A DNA stretch of 64,000 nucleotides from Sindora glabra (taxonomy: Eukaryota > Streptophyta > Magnoliopsida > Fabales > Fabaceae). Location: the NCBI GenBank assembly GCA_020226215.1, contig CM035233.1, positions 25,423,150 through 25,487,149 of the forward strand, given 5' to 3'. The notes below the pieces were generated by a model. The model made no database searches. It was given only the letters and a program-made list of their open reading frames with translations, and was not told where the DNA came from. The translations under genes and the position numbers were made by a program. How positions within the stretch are numbered: position 1 is the first letter of the stretch; every line of letters begins with the position of its first letter. Shown here one piece after another: positions 43,880 through 57,506 of the stretch.

Positions 43880-45560
43880 AGTAAGAGTAATATTTTTATA
43901 TAAGGGTCAAAGGAGTGAATTGTGACTATACATTGATTTATATTTGGATAGTTAGAAATTGTTAGGTAATATTAAAGTTTCTTATTGGAATAACATCATT
44001 GGTCTAGTATTTTAAAAACTAAACTAAACAACAAATTGAAAAAGTTACTAAAATTTGATTTTTTTTAACTTATAGCTTTACAAATCTAATTTTTTTTCCA
44101 AAAATCCTAGTAATAAATTCTTACATCTCTAATACTATAGTTTATAATACTCCATTATTCTCTTCCTTAATTATCTTAATACATAACTTATTTTTAAGTG
44201 CTATTCTTTAATCATTTCGGGGGTAACAATGACCACAAACATCATCACTACCACTATCATTGTCACGACCATCACTATTGAAAAGGAAATTATAAACATT
44301 AGTATGATCTCATTCCTTAATTGATAAATTAAACAATAAAAAAGGAATTTACAAGCAGTACCATTCCATTCCTTGGGTAAACCAAACAATTCCAAAAAGT
44401 AATAGTTTCCTTTTTCCTTTCTCTCCCTTATTTAATTCCATTCACTTTCCATTCTAACATATTGAACCAAACACCTAGGCTTATATGGATTAAACTCCAT
44501 AAGAAATACTTATGTACTCCAACAATGATACATGTATTTATTCTCACCTAATAAAAAAGTTACAATTTTTAATACCTTGAAAATTGATTGGAATGTATAA
44601 CTATTTCATGCAAGGAGAAATACATGTATACTTTAGTTTTAACATATATCTTTAAAGCTATTGAAACAAACTCAAGTTCACAGATAAGTCCATGACTTTG
44701 CAAAAACATGCGAACTAGGATTCATAAAAAGTTACTATGTTTAAAAGCAAATATAAAGAAATCCAATTTATGGTATGTGTGAACCGAACCAAATGATCTG
44801 TAGATTTTTTTTTATACATTTCTTACCTTCAAACTAAACTATCACAGTAGACTAACATTCACCTAACCAATCTAATACTTAATCCTAAACTCAATTCTTT
44901 TTCTTTCAATCCAATACAACTTAAATGAAATATTCTTAAGTTAATGATTTTGTTCTTAAGTTAATAATTTCAAAGTTAACAAATTCTTTATCATAGTTTA
45001 TCTAACCTTGAGTTATCAATTTAAATTAAGAATGCATAAAATATGTAATTTTAGTATTTACAATTGTTATTTAGACTTCAAATTATTTTGAAAGATTTTA
45101 AATTATTTAAATTATTTTTTTAAAAGGAACGAGCTATAAAATTTATTCAAGAGTTCACAAATCCACATATTGCAAACACTAGGAGTTGGACTCCTATTTA
45201 GGTGGTTCACAAAAATCACAAACTTGTTCAATCCATTCATTTATGATTGGTCTATATGAATTAGCCCGTAGTAGAACCGAGCAAGATTATTTAACAATGC
45301 TAAGCACCACCTTCATCATTATCATTGTAATCATAGTTATGATTACCATCGCAATGGTAATGCAACAATAATTAAGAATAAATTAAAACTTAATTTAGGT
45401 AAGTGCTAGAAAAGGTGCATATAGTAAGATAATTTATAAATTAAGGCCACAACTTAAATGGTAATCTATTCTAAGTATAGCCTTTTAAATATGTTATTAG
45501 ACATACCTATCTTGTTAATGCATGTGATAATGGTTTTTTTATTGTTGTTTATATATAGGC
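43880..45560 (+). repeat. Dispersed repeat R, copy 2
   Basis: The most complete copy. 44,110-45,495 matches copy 1; 43,880-44,110 matches the start of copy 3 (GAATTGTGACTATACATTGA against GAATTGTGGCTATGCATTGA). Its far end CCAAGACTTCCATGCTC (about 45,560-45,580) is the inverse of CATGGAAGTCTTG-like sequence at about 56,390, a hint of terminal inverted repeats. No coding content. The short frames at 44,201 and 45,186 come from CAT/CAC-rich patches. Confidence 0.78.
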
Positions 45561-46224
45561 CAAGACTTCCATGCTCAAAACACAATTGGGAGATGGGAAC
45601 CCTAAACACGTAGTCAATTCATAGTTATAATTCTTTGTTAACTATCATACTCACATTACACAAAATTATTTCCTTCAGTTAAATTTTCATGCCCAATCAA
45701 TACATTGAAATTTTGGATTTATTCTTTCATTGTCAAATTTAGTATATGTCTTTTTAAAATAAATGCAACTTAAAAATTAATGATTTCTTATTCAATTTAA
45801 ATATAAAAAACTACATTTGAAAGGAGATTGACATATATAAGGGTGCTTAATGAGTTTGGTGAACCAAGCCAAATGCTGCCTGAGCTTAATCCATTTAGAC
45901 TTAATCCACTAAAGCTCATATTTTAAGTAAGCCTATTTTAGCTGGTCCAGTCCATATCACAAGCCTGCTAGATTGGTTTATTTTGCCTTAAAAATATAGT
46001 TGGTTTGTAATTCGTGCAAACTTGACTCATTTAGACCTATTTTTTCCAAGCTAATTTTTAGCAAGACTAGTTCACAAAAAATTCGTAAACTAATCTGCTA
46101 AGCTCACGAGTCCAAGGCCCATTAAGTCCCTTACACATAAAGAAAGAAAATTAACTATACATTTATTTACATAATTAAAATATAAACTATCATTCAATTA
46201 AAAAAATGATAAATAAGGTTGAAA
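45561..46224. other. Intergenic, unexplained less AT-rich stretch
   Basis: 45,850-46,140 is richer in GC than its neighbours and repeats phrases such as CTTAATCCATTTAGACTTAATCCACTAAAGCTCA in variations (quoted parts: CTTAATCCATTTAGACTTAA). No protein. Confidence 0.4.
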
Positions 46225-47640
46225 GAAACTTTGAAAAGCTATAAATTATAAGCTTTATTATAAAATTTATCAAATTAGAGCTTATTTTTTCAAATAAGTT
46301 AATGTGTCAAACACTTGTTGATAAACAAGTTGATAATTTATAGTTAATAAGTTAGTTGATTGTATTATAAGTATTTCATAAAATAAGCTGTAAAAATAGA
46401 TGAAAATATAAAATAATATAAAAAATTTAATATAAATATATATATAAATAAGTTAGCTTATAACTCATTAATTTATTAATATTTCTATTTTATTAATATG
46501 TTACTTTATGTTATTTTATATTTTTATCTATTTCAATAACTAAAATTTTGAAATATTTTTATTACAATTAACTAATTTATCAATTGTATGTCATTAATTA
46601 TTAGCTAACTTATTAATTATTTGCATGAAACATATTTTATAAGCATTTGAAACACTAGCTTTTTTAAAAACAAAAAATTTTGATTTGAAAATTGTCACAT
46701 ATAAGCTCTGTTTAGCATGAATAGTTGATAAATTTATTAATAATTAATTAATTAATTATTAACTAATAAACTACTTAATAGATGATAAGTTACCTTATTA
46801 TAAAAAAATATTTTACAAAATTAATTATTAAAATAATTAAAAATATAAAATAATATAAAAAATCATAATATAAGTAGATATATAAATTAAATTAATTAAT
46901 ATTTATTTAATATAAATTATATTAATGTAAACAAGTTTATTCAAAGTAAAAATATAATCATCTAATATTTAATTGATTAATTATATATACTATAACCCTA
47001 TGTATTTTTTTACTTAAATAATTTTATTCAATTATTATTCATAATAAAAATATAATTACTTAAAATATAATTAATTATATTTTATGACATTATATATTTA
47101 TTGACATGTATTTTTTATATATTAATAGTTTAAAATAAGGATATCATTAAATAAAATTAAATTAATTATAATTTATGATATCATATATTTATTTATTGAC
47201 TTACTTATTTTTATTTAACTAGAATTTAGAGTAAGAATGTAACTACATTAAATTTAGTTAATTATAATCTATGATGTCATATATTTACTTATCTATTTAT
47301 TTACTTACTATTTCTATTTAATTATCTATCCTAATTTTATAATATTATATATTTTTTATTTATGTACTTATTTAAATTTCATTTATTTATTATTTAAAAT
47401 AGGAATATAATTATTCATTAACATAATGAATTGTAAATTAAGAAAAAGAAAATTGATAAATTTGAAAAAATTTAAAAAGTTATAAGTTATAAACTATTCA
47501 AAGTAATTTATTAAATTAGAACTTTTTTATAAGTTAGTACATGAAAAATATTATAATTTATTAATTTAATTAATAAGTTATAAGTTAACTTATTTATCAT
47601 ATGAAATAGAGTCATAAGCTTATAATTTATAACTTTTCAC
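46225..47640. mobile_element. Degenerate hAT-like inverted-repeat element(s)
   Basis: The left end GAAAAGCTATAAATTATAAG (46,226) and the right end, reversed, GAAAAGTTATAAATTATAAG (near 47,640) pair well. The interior is full of TAAGTTATAAGTTAACTTATT-like phrases typical of nonautonomous hAT elements, possibly two nested copies (inner edges near 46,703 and 47,615). No transposase. Confidence 0.4.
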
Positions 47641-47689
47641 ATTTTCTTCTTCAAACTTTATTCAATGACAATCTACCACATATCCAAGG

Positions 47690-48850
47690 TTTTTTATAGA
47701 GATGTTAAAATAGGTTGGATATAACGAGTTAACCTAAGACTAGTATAATTTTGCCTAACTTGAGACTGGAATTGGTATAGAAAATGATAGTAATGACCCG
47801 ACCTAATAAGACATTAGGACTGGTTAACCCGACTTGATAAAAGATTGAGACTGATAAGTGTTAACCAGTGAGATTATTGGGTTAATTCATTAATTTGGTA
47901 ATAGTACTAAATAATAAATTAATTTATCATTATATGTTTACTTTTTATATAGATATTAAAATAATAATTTTAGTATATTAAAATTATATATATGAGTAAT
48001 ATTAAATAATTTTTAATATTAAAATTAATAAATTTATATATTTAATATTATTAATATATATTATATAATTTTATCAAAATAAATAATTATATTAAAATTT
48101 TAATTAGTACTTTAATATTAAAATTTTGAATTATTTAAAAAATTTAAATAAATAATTTTGATATTAATTTTAAATATATTATATACATATATATAATACA
48201 ATACATTATAATTTAATTATTATTATATATATTATATTTATTTTTATTAAAATATTATTTATATAATTATTTATTTACATATATTTGATAATAATAAATT
48301 ATTAAATATATTTATTTTTATATATAATACTTTGAACTTGATCAATATACATTTAATAATATATATTTATTTTATTAAATAAAATAAATATATAATATAA
48401 AATTCTTAGTCAATATAAAATTTAAATTATTTTATTAAATGTATATATTATTTAATGTAAATTCACGCATTAACTAGATTTTAATAATATATATTTATTT
48501 GAATATATAATATATATGATTCACTAACATATATAATAAAATTTTATGTCATGATAATATATAATTATATTTAATAAATAGTAATATATTTTAATTAATT
48601 AATGATATAAAATTAATAAAAAATAAATAATCAATATAATAATAATAATAAAATATAACATATTATAAAAATTCACTTGATAAATGTTGATCTGGGATTA
48701 GGATTAGTACTAGTACTTTAGCAACATGATCTGAACCCAACCTAGTAAAAAAGTAGTCTGGCCTGAAACTAACTTGACGTACAGTTTTTGTCCATTAAAT
48801 TAACTTAATAGGATTAGATTAGTTCATTTTGACACATCTAATTTCTTATC
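47690..48850. mobile_element. Degenerate inverted-repeat element with AT-rich core
   Basis: The edges contain opposed phrases: GATGTTAAAATAGGTTGGAT at the left and, reversed, GATGTGTCAAAATGAACTAA at the right, each followed by less AT-rich sequence (CCCGACC, AACCCAACC). The core 47,900-48,660 is almost pure A/T. Confidence 0.4.
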
Positions 48851-49412
48851 CACTAATTGCATCTAGGGATGGAAGTGTTGATCGGGTTTATTAACCCTAG
48901 TCAACAAAATGGAATATTACTGCCACATGCCAATAAAAATTATGCAAAGCCAGTGTCATAACAATTATTCTCCTTCCAAGTTCTAAATTGTAAATTACTC
49001 CTTAAAAAACTTTATTTTATTTTCGAAGAAACAATTTAATAAATTAAGCAAAGTGGAAGATCATTGACCAATGAGATTGTAGATTTGGGTGCAATGCTAC
49101 ACAATTTTTGCTCTTATTAACCAACACCGATATTATTAGGTTGCATAAGCAATATATTTTACTTTTATAATATAAATATTTTCATGATAAGTTATTATAA
49201 GAAATTTTAAATAAATTAAAATTATAGTATAAAGAATATTAATTGAATTAATTAATTATATATTTTATTTTTAATATAATATATTTTTTATTTTCAATCA
49301 ATTTTAATAAAAAATTATTTTAAGAGTAAATATTTCTCCTATTAAATGTAACTTAGATAATTTAAAATTATAATCATATTTCATCATTTATAATTTTTTT
49401 ATAAATTAGGAA
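48851..49412. other. AT-rich intergenic DNA
   Basis: Nothing recognised. Confidence 0.6.
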
Positions 49413-49601
49413 GAATTTAAATTTAATTCACTGACAATATAAAATTTTTTACACTATCAGTGGAAATAATTATACTTCATTAAAAATTAATATTAATTAA
49501 TAATTTTGATGAATAATAAAATATTTTTAATAATATAACAACATATAAGTAAATAATAGTATAAAACTAATTTATATTGATAGTGAATCAAATTAAAATT
49601 C
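49413..49601. mobile_element. MITE, family 1, copy 3 (189 bp)
   Basis: 31 bp terminal inverted repeats: GAATTTAAATTTAATTCACT (49,413) and, reversed from 49,601, GAATTTTAATTTGATTCACT; about 27 of 31 match. No coding. Confidence 0.7.
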
Positions 49602-50737
49602 AATTAAAAATTCACTATAAGTATGTGTGTGTATTATCCCTTTTTCAAATGAAATTCATCTTCAAATATAATTCATAAATAATAGATGAGATATAAAATA
49701 ACTTTTGAGGCTTTTCGTTTATATACTGTCTATTTATATTTTATTATATTTATTTTAGATCAAAGATTTTCATTTAACTATGAATTAAAATTATAAAAAA
49801 CCTATAAAAAAACACCATACATGATGACAAATTAAATTCCATCATTTTATTTAAAAAAAAAAATCCCTCCATTTTTACAGCAAATAGAGTTCCTGTGGGT
49901 ATGCATGAACTTTCTTCCTAAGAAGAAATTTAGGACCAGACATAATTATATTTGTTGGCTTGATATTTATTTGTAATAGTAACAATTTCAATAGTAATAA
50001 TATTAATATAAAAATGCATGTTAGCCATTCAGCATAAATATTCAGACTTCTCTCAAAAATATTATTTTGAAACTGCTCTCCGAAACCTTACACATGAATC
50101 TTGAAAGAAAATAATATGACATTTATACTTTAATATTAGAAAAAAAATATCTGCAAAATGAGAAAATAAAATTTGTGCAAATTTTAAAATACTTTTATTA
50201 AAAATGTATATAATTTAATTTATTTTATAAGATATATAAATTAAAAAAAAATTAATACTTTTTATGAGCTTTGACAAAATAATAATTAATCATAATATAT
50301 TTAATTTAAAATATAATATTTAAAAATTTATATCAATAAGCATCAATACAATTTAAATAAATAAATTTTATTTTAATTTGTAAATATTTATTTAAAAAAT
50401 TTGAACATGTAATTAACACTATATGCTTTTCATACACTCAAAAAATAAAATTTCATCTCAATTTAAAAATGCTTTTGTTAAAAGAATCAATTACATAATT
50501 AATATAAATTTCAACATTAAATGTTTAACTTATATTTTAGAAATATTAATTAAAAATAAATTAATACTTATTATATTTAATTCTTGATAAAATTCTAATG
50601 TGAGTCTTCCTATATTTAAGTTGAAATATAAAATTTAAAATTTGTTGTAAAAAAATATCGATGAATTTTAAATGAATAAAAGAAAGAAAAATGGTGCAAG
50701 TTTTAGGTTCCTTTCTTTTTTTAAAGACATTAGAAAA
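49602..50737. other. AT-rich intergenic DNA
   Basis: Two related segments of about 290 bp seem to repeat at 50,160-50,400 and 50,450-50,690 (phrases AAATTTTAAAATACTTTTATTAAA and its variant; ATATTTAAAAATT), weak. No gene. Confidence 0.45.
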
Positions 50738-50973
50738 ATCTCATTTGTTTTTATATATATAAAGGAGTTATATATTACCTTTATATCTTATTAAAAAAAT
50801 AATGATACATATAAATATGAAATAAAGGATAATAAATTTCTTTTTGAAAAAGAGAGAGTCAACTTCTATCAAATTCTTTATATTTAATATTAAATATGTA
50901 GAATATTTTTTATTATCTTATTAAGTTATAACTATATTTCTATGAAAAATATTTTTTATTAAAATAAGCTTTA
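50738..50973. mobile_element. MITE, family 2, copy 2 (decayed)
   Basis: Same internal order as 25,687-25,966: TCATTTGTTTTT, then AATAAATTTCTTTTTGAAA, CAAATTCTTTATATTTAATA, and TATGAAAAATATTTTTTATT. Ends are worn and the duplication is not clear. Confidence 0.5.
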
Positions 50974-52189
50974 AAAATAAGTCTTAACAAAATATGTACA
51001 TGAGTGTAAAGCAATATGATTGTAAAAAGAAGGCTTGAAATTAAATTTTCATGTTTAGGAAAATACTTACAAAATAAAAAAATGCATTTGATCTCAATTT
51101 TAAAATATATATACTAAAATTACATAATAAAACAAATAATAAAAGATAGTAATTTATGAAGCAATAAAAGTAAAAAAAATAGTGAAAAAAACAAAGCTAT
51201 CAAAAAGGTTTTTAGAATTTTAAGTCCTTTCAAGTGAGTTGCAAAAAAAATGAAAAATATTTTTATTGACAATTGGAAATTTATAGAATGACACATACAA
51301 AGGAAATTTAACAAAGTTAGGGTTGGTAATTGGATTAGGGTTTTTTTATATATAATATGAAACCTATATAAATTTTATTTATATAAATAAATTTTTAGTT
51401 TAGATGTAAATATAATTGCAACTCATACATTACATAAAGTTACAATCTAATTGATTAAAATAAGCAAGTCATATGCGTTAATTTCTCTAAAATTTATTTA
51501 TTTTTCATTTTTTCTTGCTATTATAGTTTGTCTAAATACTAGCAAAAAATGTTAACATCTATTTTGGATTTTTTTAGCAATATATCATCTTTTATTTGAT
51601 AAATTGCATTGTAATGTCGCTTCTTAAACTTCCTTTCAAAAAGGTGTTGGCATTGATATTTATTTTAAATAGGTGCCATTTTTATAAATTATTATAATTA
51701 TATTCCAAAAATATCTTTTTTTAAATATGAGAATGCAATTATGAATCGAAAATTTCAAAAAGGCATAACTTCATGATTAGTTAACCAATTTTTGTATATG
51801 ATCACTTATTTTCATTCATCTTCCTATGATCTTTTGATAGAAAATTTGGATTTGGCAGGGTCCACCTAGACAAAAATGTGTAAATTTAGCTTAAAACTTT
51901 GATCGACTATAACTTTGTACTTGATTGTCCATTTTTGATGAATTTTTCTTTGATTCTATATAACTTTTTTAGATCTATGTGCTTATAAAACCCCAAACGC
52001 ATTTTGCTTGCTCTGGTTAGCTAAAAAAGGCCTTTTTCAATGACTTTTCTTAATTTTTCTTAATTTTCTTATTATTTTTTCAACTTTGATCACATTTTTG
52101 TCAATTCAAATTCATTCAAATCTCATATTAAACTTTGGCTCTCTAACTCTTTTGCTGTCTAGTAGTGTCATAATAACTTTTTTATAAAC
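50974..52189. other. Intergenic lead-in to the hairpin array
   Basis: No gene. 51,740-52,180 is less AT-rich with phrases like TTTGATCGACTATAACTTTG and TGGCAGGGTCCACCTAG, a texture seen in plant retroelement leaders, but nothing can be assigned. The frame at 51,120-51,314 is AT noise. Confidence 0.45.
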
Positions 52190-55100
52190 AAAACTATTAA
52201 AGAATGATATGTTATTATTTACAGATCAAATAGTAATATATTACTACTTCATCTCTAAATAGTAATATTGACTAAAAATCTAAAATAAATGAATAAATCA
52301 AGTCTAATTTACATCCAAATTATCAAATAATAATATATTACTGTTTGGTTTTCAAATAATAACATATTATTATTTCATCTTCAAATAGTAATATCAATCA
52401 AAAATCTAAAATAAATAGATAAACTAACTCTTATTAACAATAAAACTGTAAAAAAAAAGCATGTTACTACTATGTTACTATTTGGTCTCTAAATAGTAAC
52501 ATCAACAAAAAATTTAAAATAAATGAATAAATCAAGTCTCATTAACAACCAAATTACCAAATAATAACATGTTACTATTTAGTCTCTAAATAGTAATGTT
52601 ACTATTTAATTTTCAAAACAATAACATCGACTAAGAACTTAAAATAAATAAATAAATTAAATTTCATTAACAATCAAACTGCAAAAGAAGAGGGTGTTAC
52701 TATTTCATCTCCAAATAGTAACACCTAATAACACCAATCAAAAATTCTAAATAAATAGATAAATCAAGTCTAATTAATAATCAAATTACCAAATAAAAGT
52801 ATGTTCCTATTTGATCTCCAGACAGTAATATGTTACTGTTTAATTTCAAAATAGTAATACTAACAAAAAATTTAAAATAAATAGGTAAGTTAAGAATAAT
52901 TAACAACTAAACCACTAAAAAAGAGAATGCTACTATTTAGCCTCCAAACAGTAACACTGATAAAAAACTTAAAATAAATAGATAAATCAAGTCCCATTAA
53001 TAACAAAACTACTAAATAAGAGGGTTAAACACTAACATGTTACTATTTCAACTTCAAATAGTAACATGTTATCATTTCGCCTCAAAATAGTAACATTGAC
53101 TAAAAATTCAAAATAAATGGATAAATCAAATCTTATTAATAATCAAACTACTAAACTATTAAAAGAAGAAGGTGTTACTATTTCATATTCAAATAGTAAC
53201 ATTGACTAAAAACTCAAAATAAATGGATAAATTAAGTCTTATTAACAATCAAATTGCTAAATATTAGGGTGTTACTATTTTATCTCCAAACATAATATAT
53301 TACTATTTTATTTCTAGACAGTAACATCGATCAAAAATTTAAAATAAATGAATAAATTAAGTCTTATTAACAATTAAACTACTAAAAGAAGAGGGTGTTA
53401 TTGTTTCATCTCTAAATAGTAATACCGACTAAAAATTCAAAATAAATAGATAAATTAAGTCTCATTAATAACAAAAGTGCTAAATAAGAAGGTGTTATTA
53501 TTTTGTCTCTAAACAGTAATATCAACTAAAAATCTAAAAAAAATAGATGAATTAAGTCTCATTAATAATCAAACTACTAAAGATGAGGTGTTACTGTTTA
53601 GTTTTAAAATAGTAACATTGACCAAAATTTTAAAATAAATAGATAAATCAAGTTTTATTAACAACTAAACTGTCAATGAAGAGAGTATTATTGTTCCATC
53701 TTCAAATAGCAACAGCAACAAAAAATTTAAAATAAATAGATAAATCAAGTCTCATTGACAACTAAACTACCAAAAGTAGAAGGTTTTACTGTTTCGTCTC
53801 TAGACAAAATATGTTATTATTTAGTTTCAAAATAGTAATATCGACTAAAAATTCAAAATAGATGGATAAATCAAATCTAATTAACAATCACATTGTCAAA
53901 TAAGAGTATGTTATTATTTAATTTTAAGACAGTAACATGTTACTGTTTAATTTTAAAATAATAATACTAGCCAAAATCCTAAAATAAATGGACAAATCAA
54001 GTCTCATTAACAACTAAATTGTCAAAGAAGAGAATAGTACTATTTCATCTTTAAATAGTAACATCAACTAAAAATTCTAAATAAATGAATAAATTAAGTC
54101 TAATTAATAACTAAATTACCAAATAAGAGCATGTTACTATTTAATCTCTAAACGATAACATGTTACTGTTTGATTTTAAAATAATAATACTAGCCAAAAT
54201 CCTAAAATAAATGGACAAATCAAGTCTCATTAACAACTAAATTGTCAAATAAGAGAATATTACTATTTCATCTTTAAATAGTAACATCAACTAAAAATTC
54301 TAAATAAATGAATAAATTAAGTCTAATTAATAACTAAATTACCAAATAAGAGCATGTTACTATTTAATCTCTAAACGATAACATGTTATTGTTTAGTTTC
54401 AAAATAGTAATACGAACCATAAATCTAAAATAAATTAGTAAATCAGGTTTCATTAACAATCAAACTTCCAAAGAAGAGGATATTACTATTTCATCTCCAA
54501 ACAGTAACACTAATAAAAAATTATAAATAAATAAATTAAATCTAATTAACAACCAAATAGCTAAATAAGAGTATGTTACTATTTGATCTCCAGATAGTGA
54601 CATATTATTGTTTGGTTTTAAAATAATAACACTAACCAAAAATCTAAAATAAATAGGTAAGTTAAGTCTCATTAATAAGCAAACTATTAAAGAAAATATT
54701 ACTATTTCATCTTTTAATAGTAACATCAATAAAAAATATTAAATAAATAAATAAATTGAATCTAATTAATAATCAAATTGTGAAATAAGAACATGTTATT
54801 ATTTGATTTCAAGATAGTAAATAGTAACACCAACTAAATTCTCAAAATAAATGGGCAAATCATGTCTCATTAATAACTAAATTGTTAAAAAAGAGGATGT
54901 TACTATTTCATCTCTAAACAATAACATCGACTAAAAATATTAAATAAATAAATAAATCAAATTTAATTAATAATCAAATTACTAAATAAAAGCATATTAC
55001 TGTTTAGTCTTTAGACAGTAATAAGTTACTGTTTAGTTTCAAAATAATAATACCAACTAAAAATCTAAAATAAATGGGTAAATCAAGTTTTATTAATAAC

Positions 55101-55705
55101 CAAATTATCAAAGAAGAAGATGTTACTATTTCATCTCTAAACAGTAATACCATTAAAAAATTTTAAATAAATAGATAAATCAAGTCTAACTAACAACTAA
55201 ATAATCAAATAAGAGCATATTACTATTTGATCTCCAAACAGTAATATGTTATTATTTAGTTTTAAAATAGTAACACTAATTAAAAGGTCAAGATAAATAG
55301 GTAAGTCAAGACTAATTAACAATCAAACTACTAAAAGAGGATGTTACTGTTTCGCCTCCAAATAGTAACATTGACAAAAAAATTCAATAAATAGATAAAT
55401 CAAGTCTAATTAATAATCGAATTGCTAAATAAGAGCATATTATTATTTAGTTTCCAGACAATAATATGTTACTATTTAATCTCCAAATAGTAACATATTA
55501 CTGTTTGATTTGAAAATAGTAACACTAATAAAAAATCTAAAATAAATGGGTAAGTCAAGTCTAATTAATAATTAAATTGTCAAAGAAGAGGATATTACTA
55601 TTTCATCTCCAAATAGTAATATCAATAAAAAAAATGTAAATAAATAAATAAATTAAGTCTAATTAATAACATATTACTATTTAGTCTCTAGATAGTAATT
55701 CATTC
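52190..55705. repeat. Tandem array of about 30 hairpin-bearing units (95-130 bp)
   Basis: Every unit contains GTTACTATTT, a short loop such as CATCTCC, then AAATAGTAAC, giving a 10 bp perfect stem with a 7 base loop. The linker reads ATCGACTAAAAATCTAAAAT, AAATGGATAAATCAAGTCT and ATTAACAACTAAATTGTCAA, then AGAAGAGG. I count about 31 linkers over 3.5 kb. Two unit types alternate irregularly: short ones with one hairpin and longer ones with two successive GTTAC-half motifs (…AGTAACATGTTACTGTTT). Two 180 bp blocks at about 53,960-54,140 and 54,180-54,370 are nearly identical, a recent duplication. No coding; the frame 54,460-54,729 is a chance product of the repeats. Confidence 0.9.
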
Positions 55706-56439
55706 AAGATTATCATTTAAAAAAAATGAAAGAAAAAGATGATTCTATAATTCTATGTAAGATTTTATGCCTCTATGTTCTTATTTATTTTTATTATTAT
55801 TTTAACTAAAAACTTATTTTAATCCCTAAAAAATTAAATTTTTATTATTTTTATTTATAATTAAAATTTTAGATTTAATTTTTATAAAATTAAAAATTCT
55901 CCAATTTTAATATGTGATAAAAAAGATTTCTATTTTTGTGCTTTTGGTTTTCTTGAGATATATTGTAAGTGTGTCATTTTATTTTCTAGGTATTGTGGTA
56001 AATTTCTATATACAGGTACACTTAAATGAAAGAAAGTAAGCTTATGGTACCTCATTGTAATAAGTTACAACAAATACCACCGGCTTGATTTTTTCCCTCT
56101 TTTATTTCTACCCACTATTAGCTCAATCTATGTTAGGCCTAATTAACTTATCTCAAACACAGAGATCAACTTATAATTGATGACTTCTTACGTATCCACA
56201 TACAAATTGAGGTAGTTGAAATTTGCTTCACCTAATGCAAAGATGGTTGGTTTCTAAAATCTAGTTGTTATTCTACCCATTGTCCAAGAATAACCATAAA
56301 GTTGACACGTGTTTGGGGTTTATTCACCGCAGTTGCAAGTAGGGTGTGGAAGTCCTAGCCTAATAAACCCCAAATAATAAGTGGGGGATGGAAGTCTTGC
56401 CAATATATATAGTGGTACATTAAGTGGGATAACTATTCC
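55706..56439. other. Intergenic DNA between the array and repeat R copy 3
   Basis: No gene seen. 56,040-56,400 is less AT-rich and includes GTTGACACGTGTTTGGGG and two GGAAGTC phrases (about 56,350 and 56,390). Confidence 0.5.
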
Positions 56440-56861
56440 TATATAATAGTAAAAACAATGAATTGTGGCTATGCATTGATTTATATTTGGATAGTTAGAT
56501 TTTATTAGCTAGGATTTAAGTTTCTTCATGGAATATGATCATTGGTTCAATGTTTTAAATATTGGATTAGACAACAAACTGAAAAAAAAAATTAGATTAT
56601 GATTTAATTAGTTTAATTAACTTGAAAAATGGCTAAGTTGTTATCAACTTGATATTGGCAGCTTAATCAAACTAGAACTATGATTGGTTTAACGTTAAGC
56701 CATCCAATTTTCCACTATTGCCATTAGAAAGGGAATCACAAATAATAATATGATCCATACTCTAATTGATGAACCAAACACTCGAGAAGGAAATTACAAA
56801 CTGTGTGATTTCATTTCCTAAGTGAATCAAATAGTTCAAAAAGGTAATGGTTTCCTTTTTG
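56440..56861 (+). repeat. Dispersed repeat R, copy 3, first part
   Basis: Matches 43,905-44,410, for example TTTATATTTGGATAGTTAGA. It is broken at about 56,861, resumes around 57,456-57,506, and again at 58,959. Confidence 0.7.
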
Positions 56862-57455
56862 TCAGTAAAATATGAATGTGCAATCTGAGGCATCATATAA
56901 ATCACTATCCTTAAGGAATTATCTGACCCTTTCATATAGAACTTGAACTAGTAATTCCCTTAAAATTCAATAGACTATTTTATCCTGAAATTATATAACC
57001 AGAATAGGAAGCAGGTAACAGGAAAATGAAGCAAGTAGAACAAGAATGTTTTAGAAAGAGTTATTATAGATATGTGTTATGTAAAATGAGAGAAATAATA
57101 TACTATTTATAGGCTGAAAAATATAGTTGTTAAAAAATAGTTGTTAGAAATATAGTCATTGAAAAATAAATGTTCAAATAGCCATTGGAAATAAATATTT
57201 AAATAACTATTAGGAAATTGTCGTTGAGAATTAAATGTTCAAATAAATATATTAACATTTCAATTTTTACCGAAGTTAAAATTTGGTTTTGCAAAAAATA
57301 GGCTTAGATTTAGTCTCACATGTTATTCATGCACCAAGGGCTACTTTCTTTTCTTATCAATTTACATTAAAAAAAAATTTCATATATAAATTTTTTTTAA
57401 GGCCAAACTTATCCGATGTAGCATTTAATCTTTTCAAATACTACTCAATATACAA
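56862..57455. mobile_element. Insertion of about 0.59 kb in repeat R (possible solo LTR)
   Basis: Absent from copies 1 and 2. It could start TGTCAGTAAAA and end ATACAACA (TG/CA), with a TATA-like CTATTTATAGG at about 57,104. A clear target duplication is not seen. 57,120-57,230 repeats ATAGTYGTTRRAAAATA three to four times. Confidence 0.35.
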
Positions 57456-57497
57456 CACTTCCTCTACCCCTCCATATTTGATTCCATCCCAACATAT

Positions 57498-57506
57498 TAA
57501 ATCAAA
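57498..57506. repeat. Mutator-like element target duplication, left
   Basis: TAAATCAAA here, TACATTAAA at 58,950-58,958: seven of nine bases match. Copies 1 and 2 of repeat R have a single related site. Confidence 0.55.

Noticed and set aside
32985..45560. Reading repeat R copies 1 and 2 as LTRs of the viral insert
   Set aside because: A third copy exists away from the virus, copy 2 extends further left than copy 1, there is no integrase, and the viral PBS and promoter lie inside; caulimovirids have no LTRs.
52190..55705. CRISPR-like array
   Set aside because: Units drift in sequence and length, spacers are not unique, no cas genes, and the context is a plant nuclear genome.
52190..55705. 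Subterminal repeats of a CACTA element
   Set aside because: No CACTA ends or 3 bp duplication found around the array, and it is far longer than normal subterminal zones.
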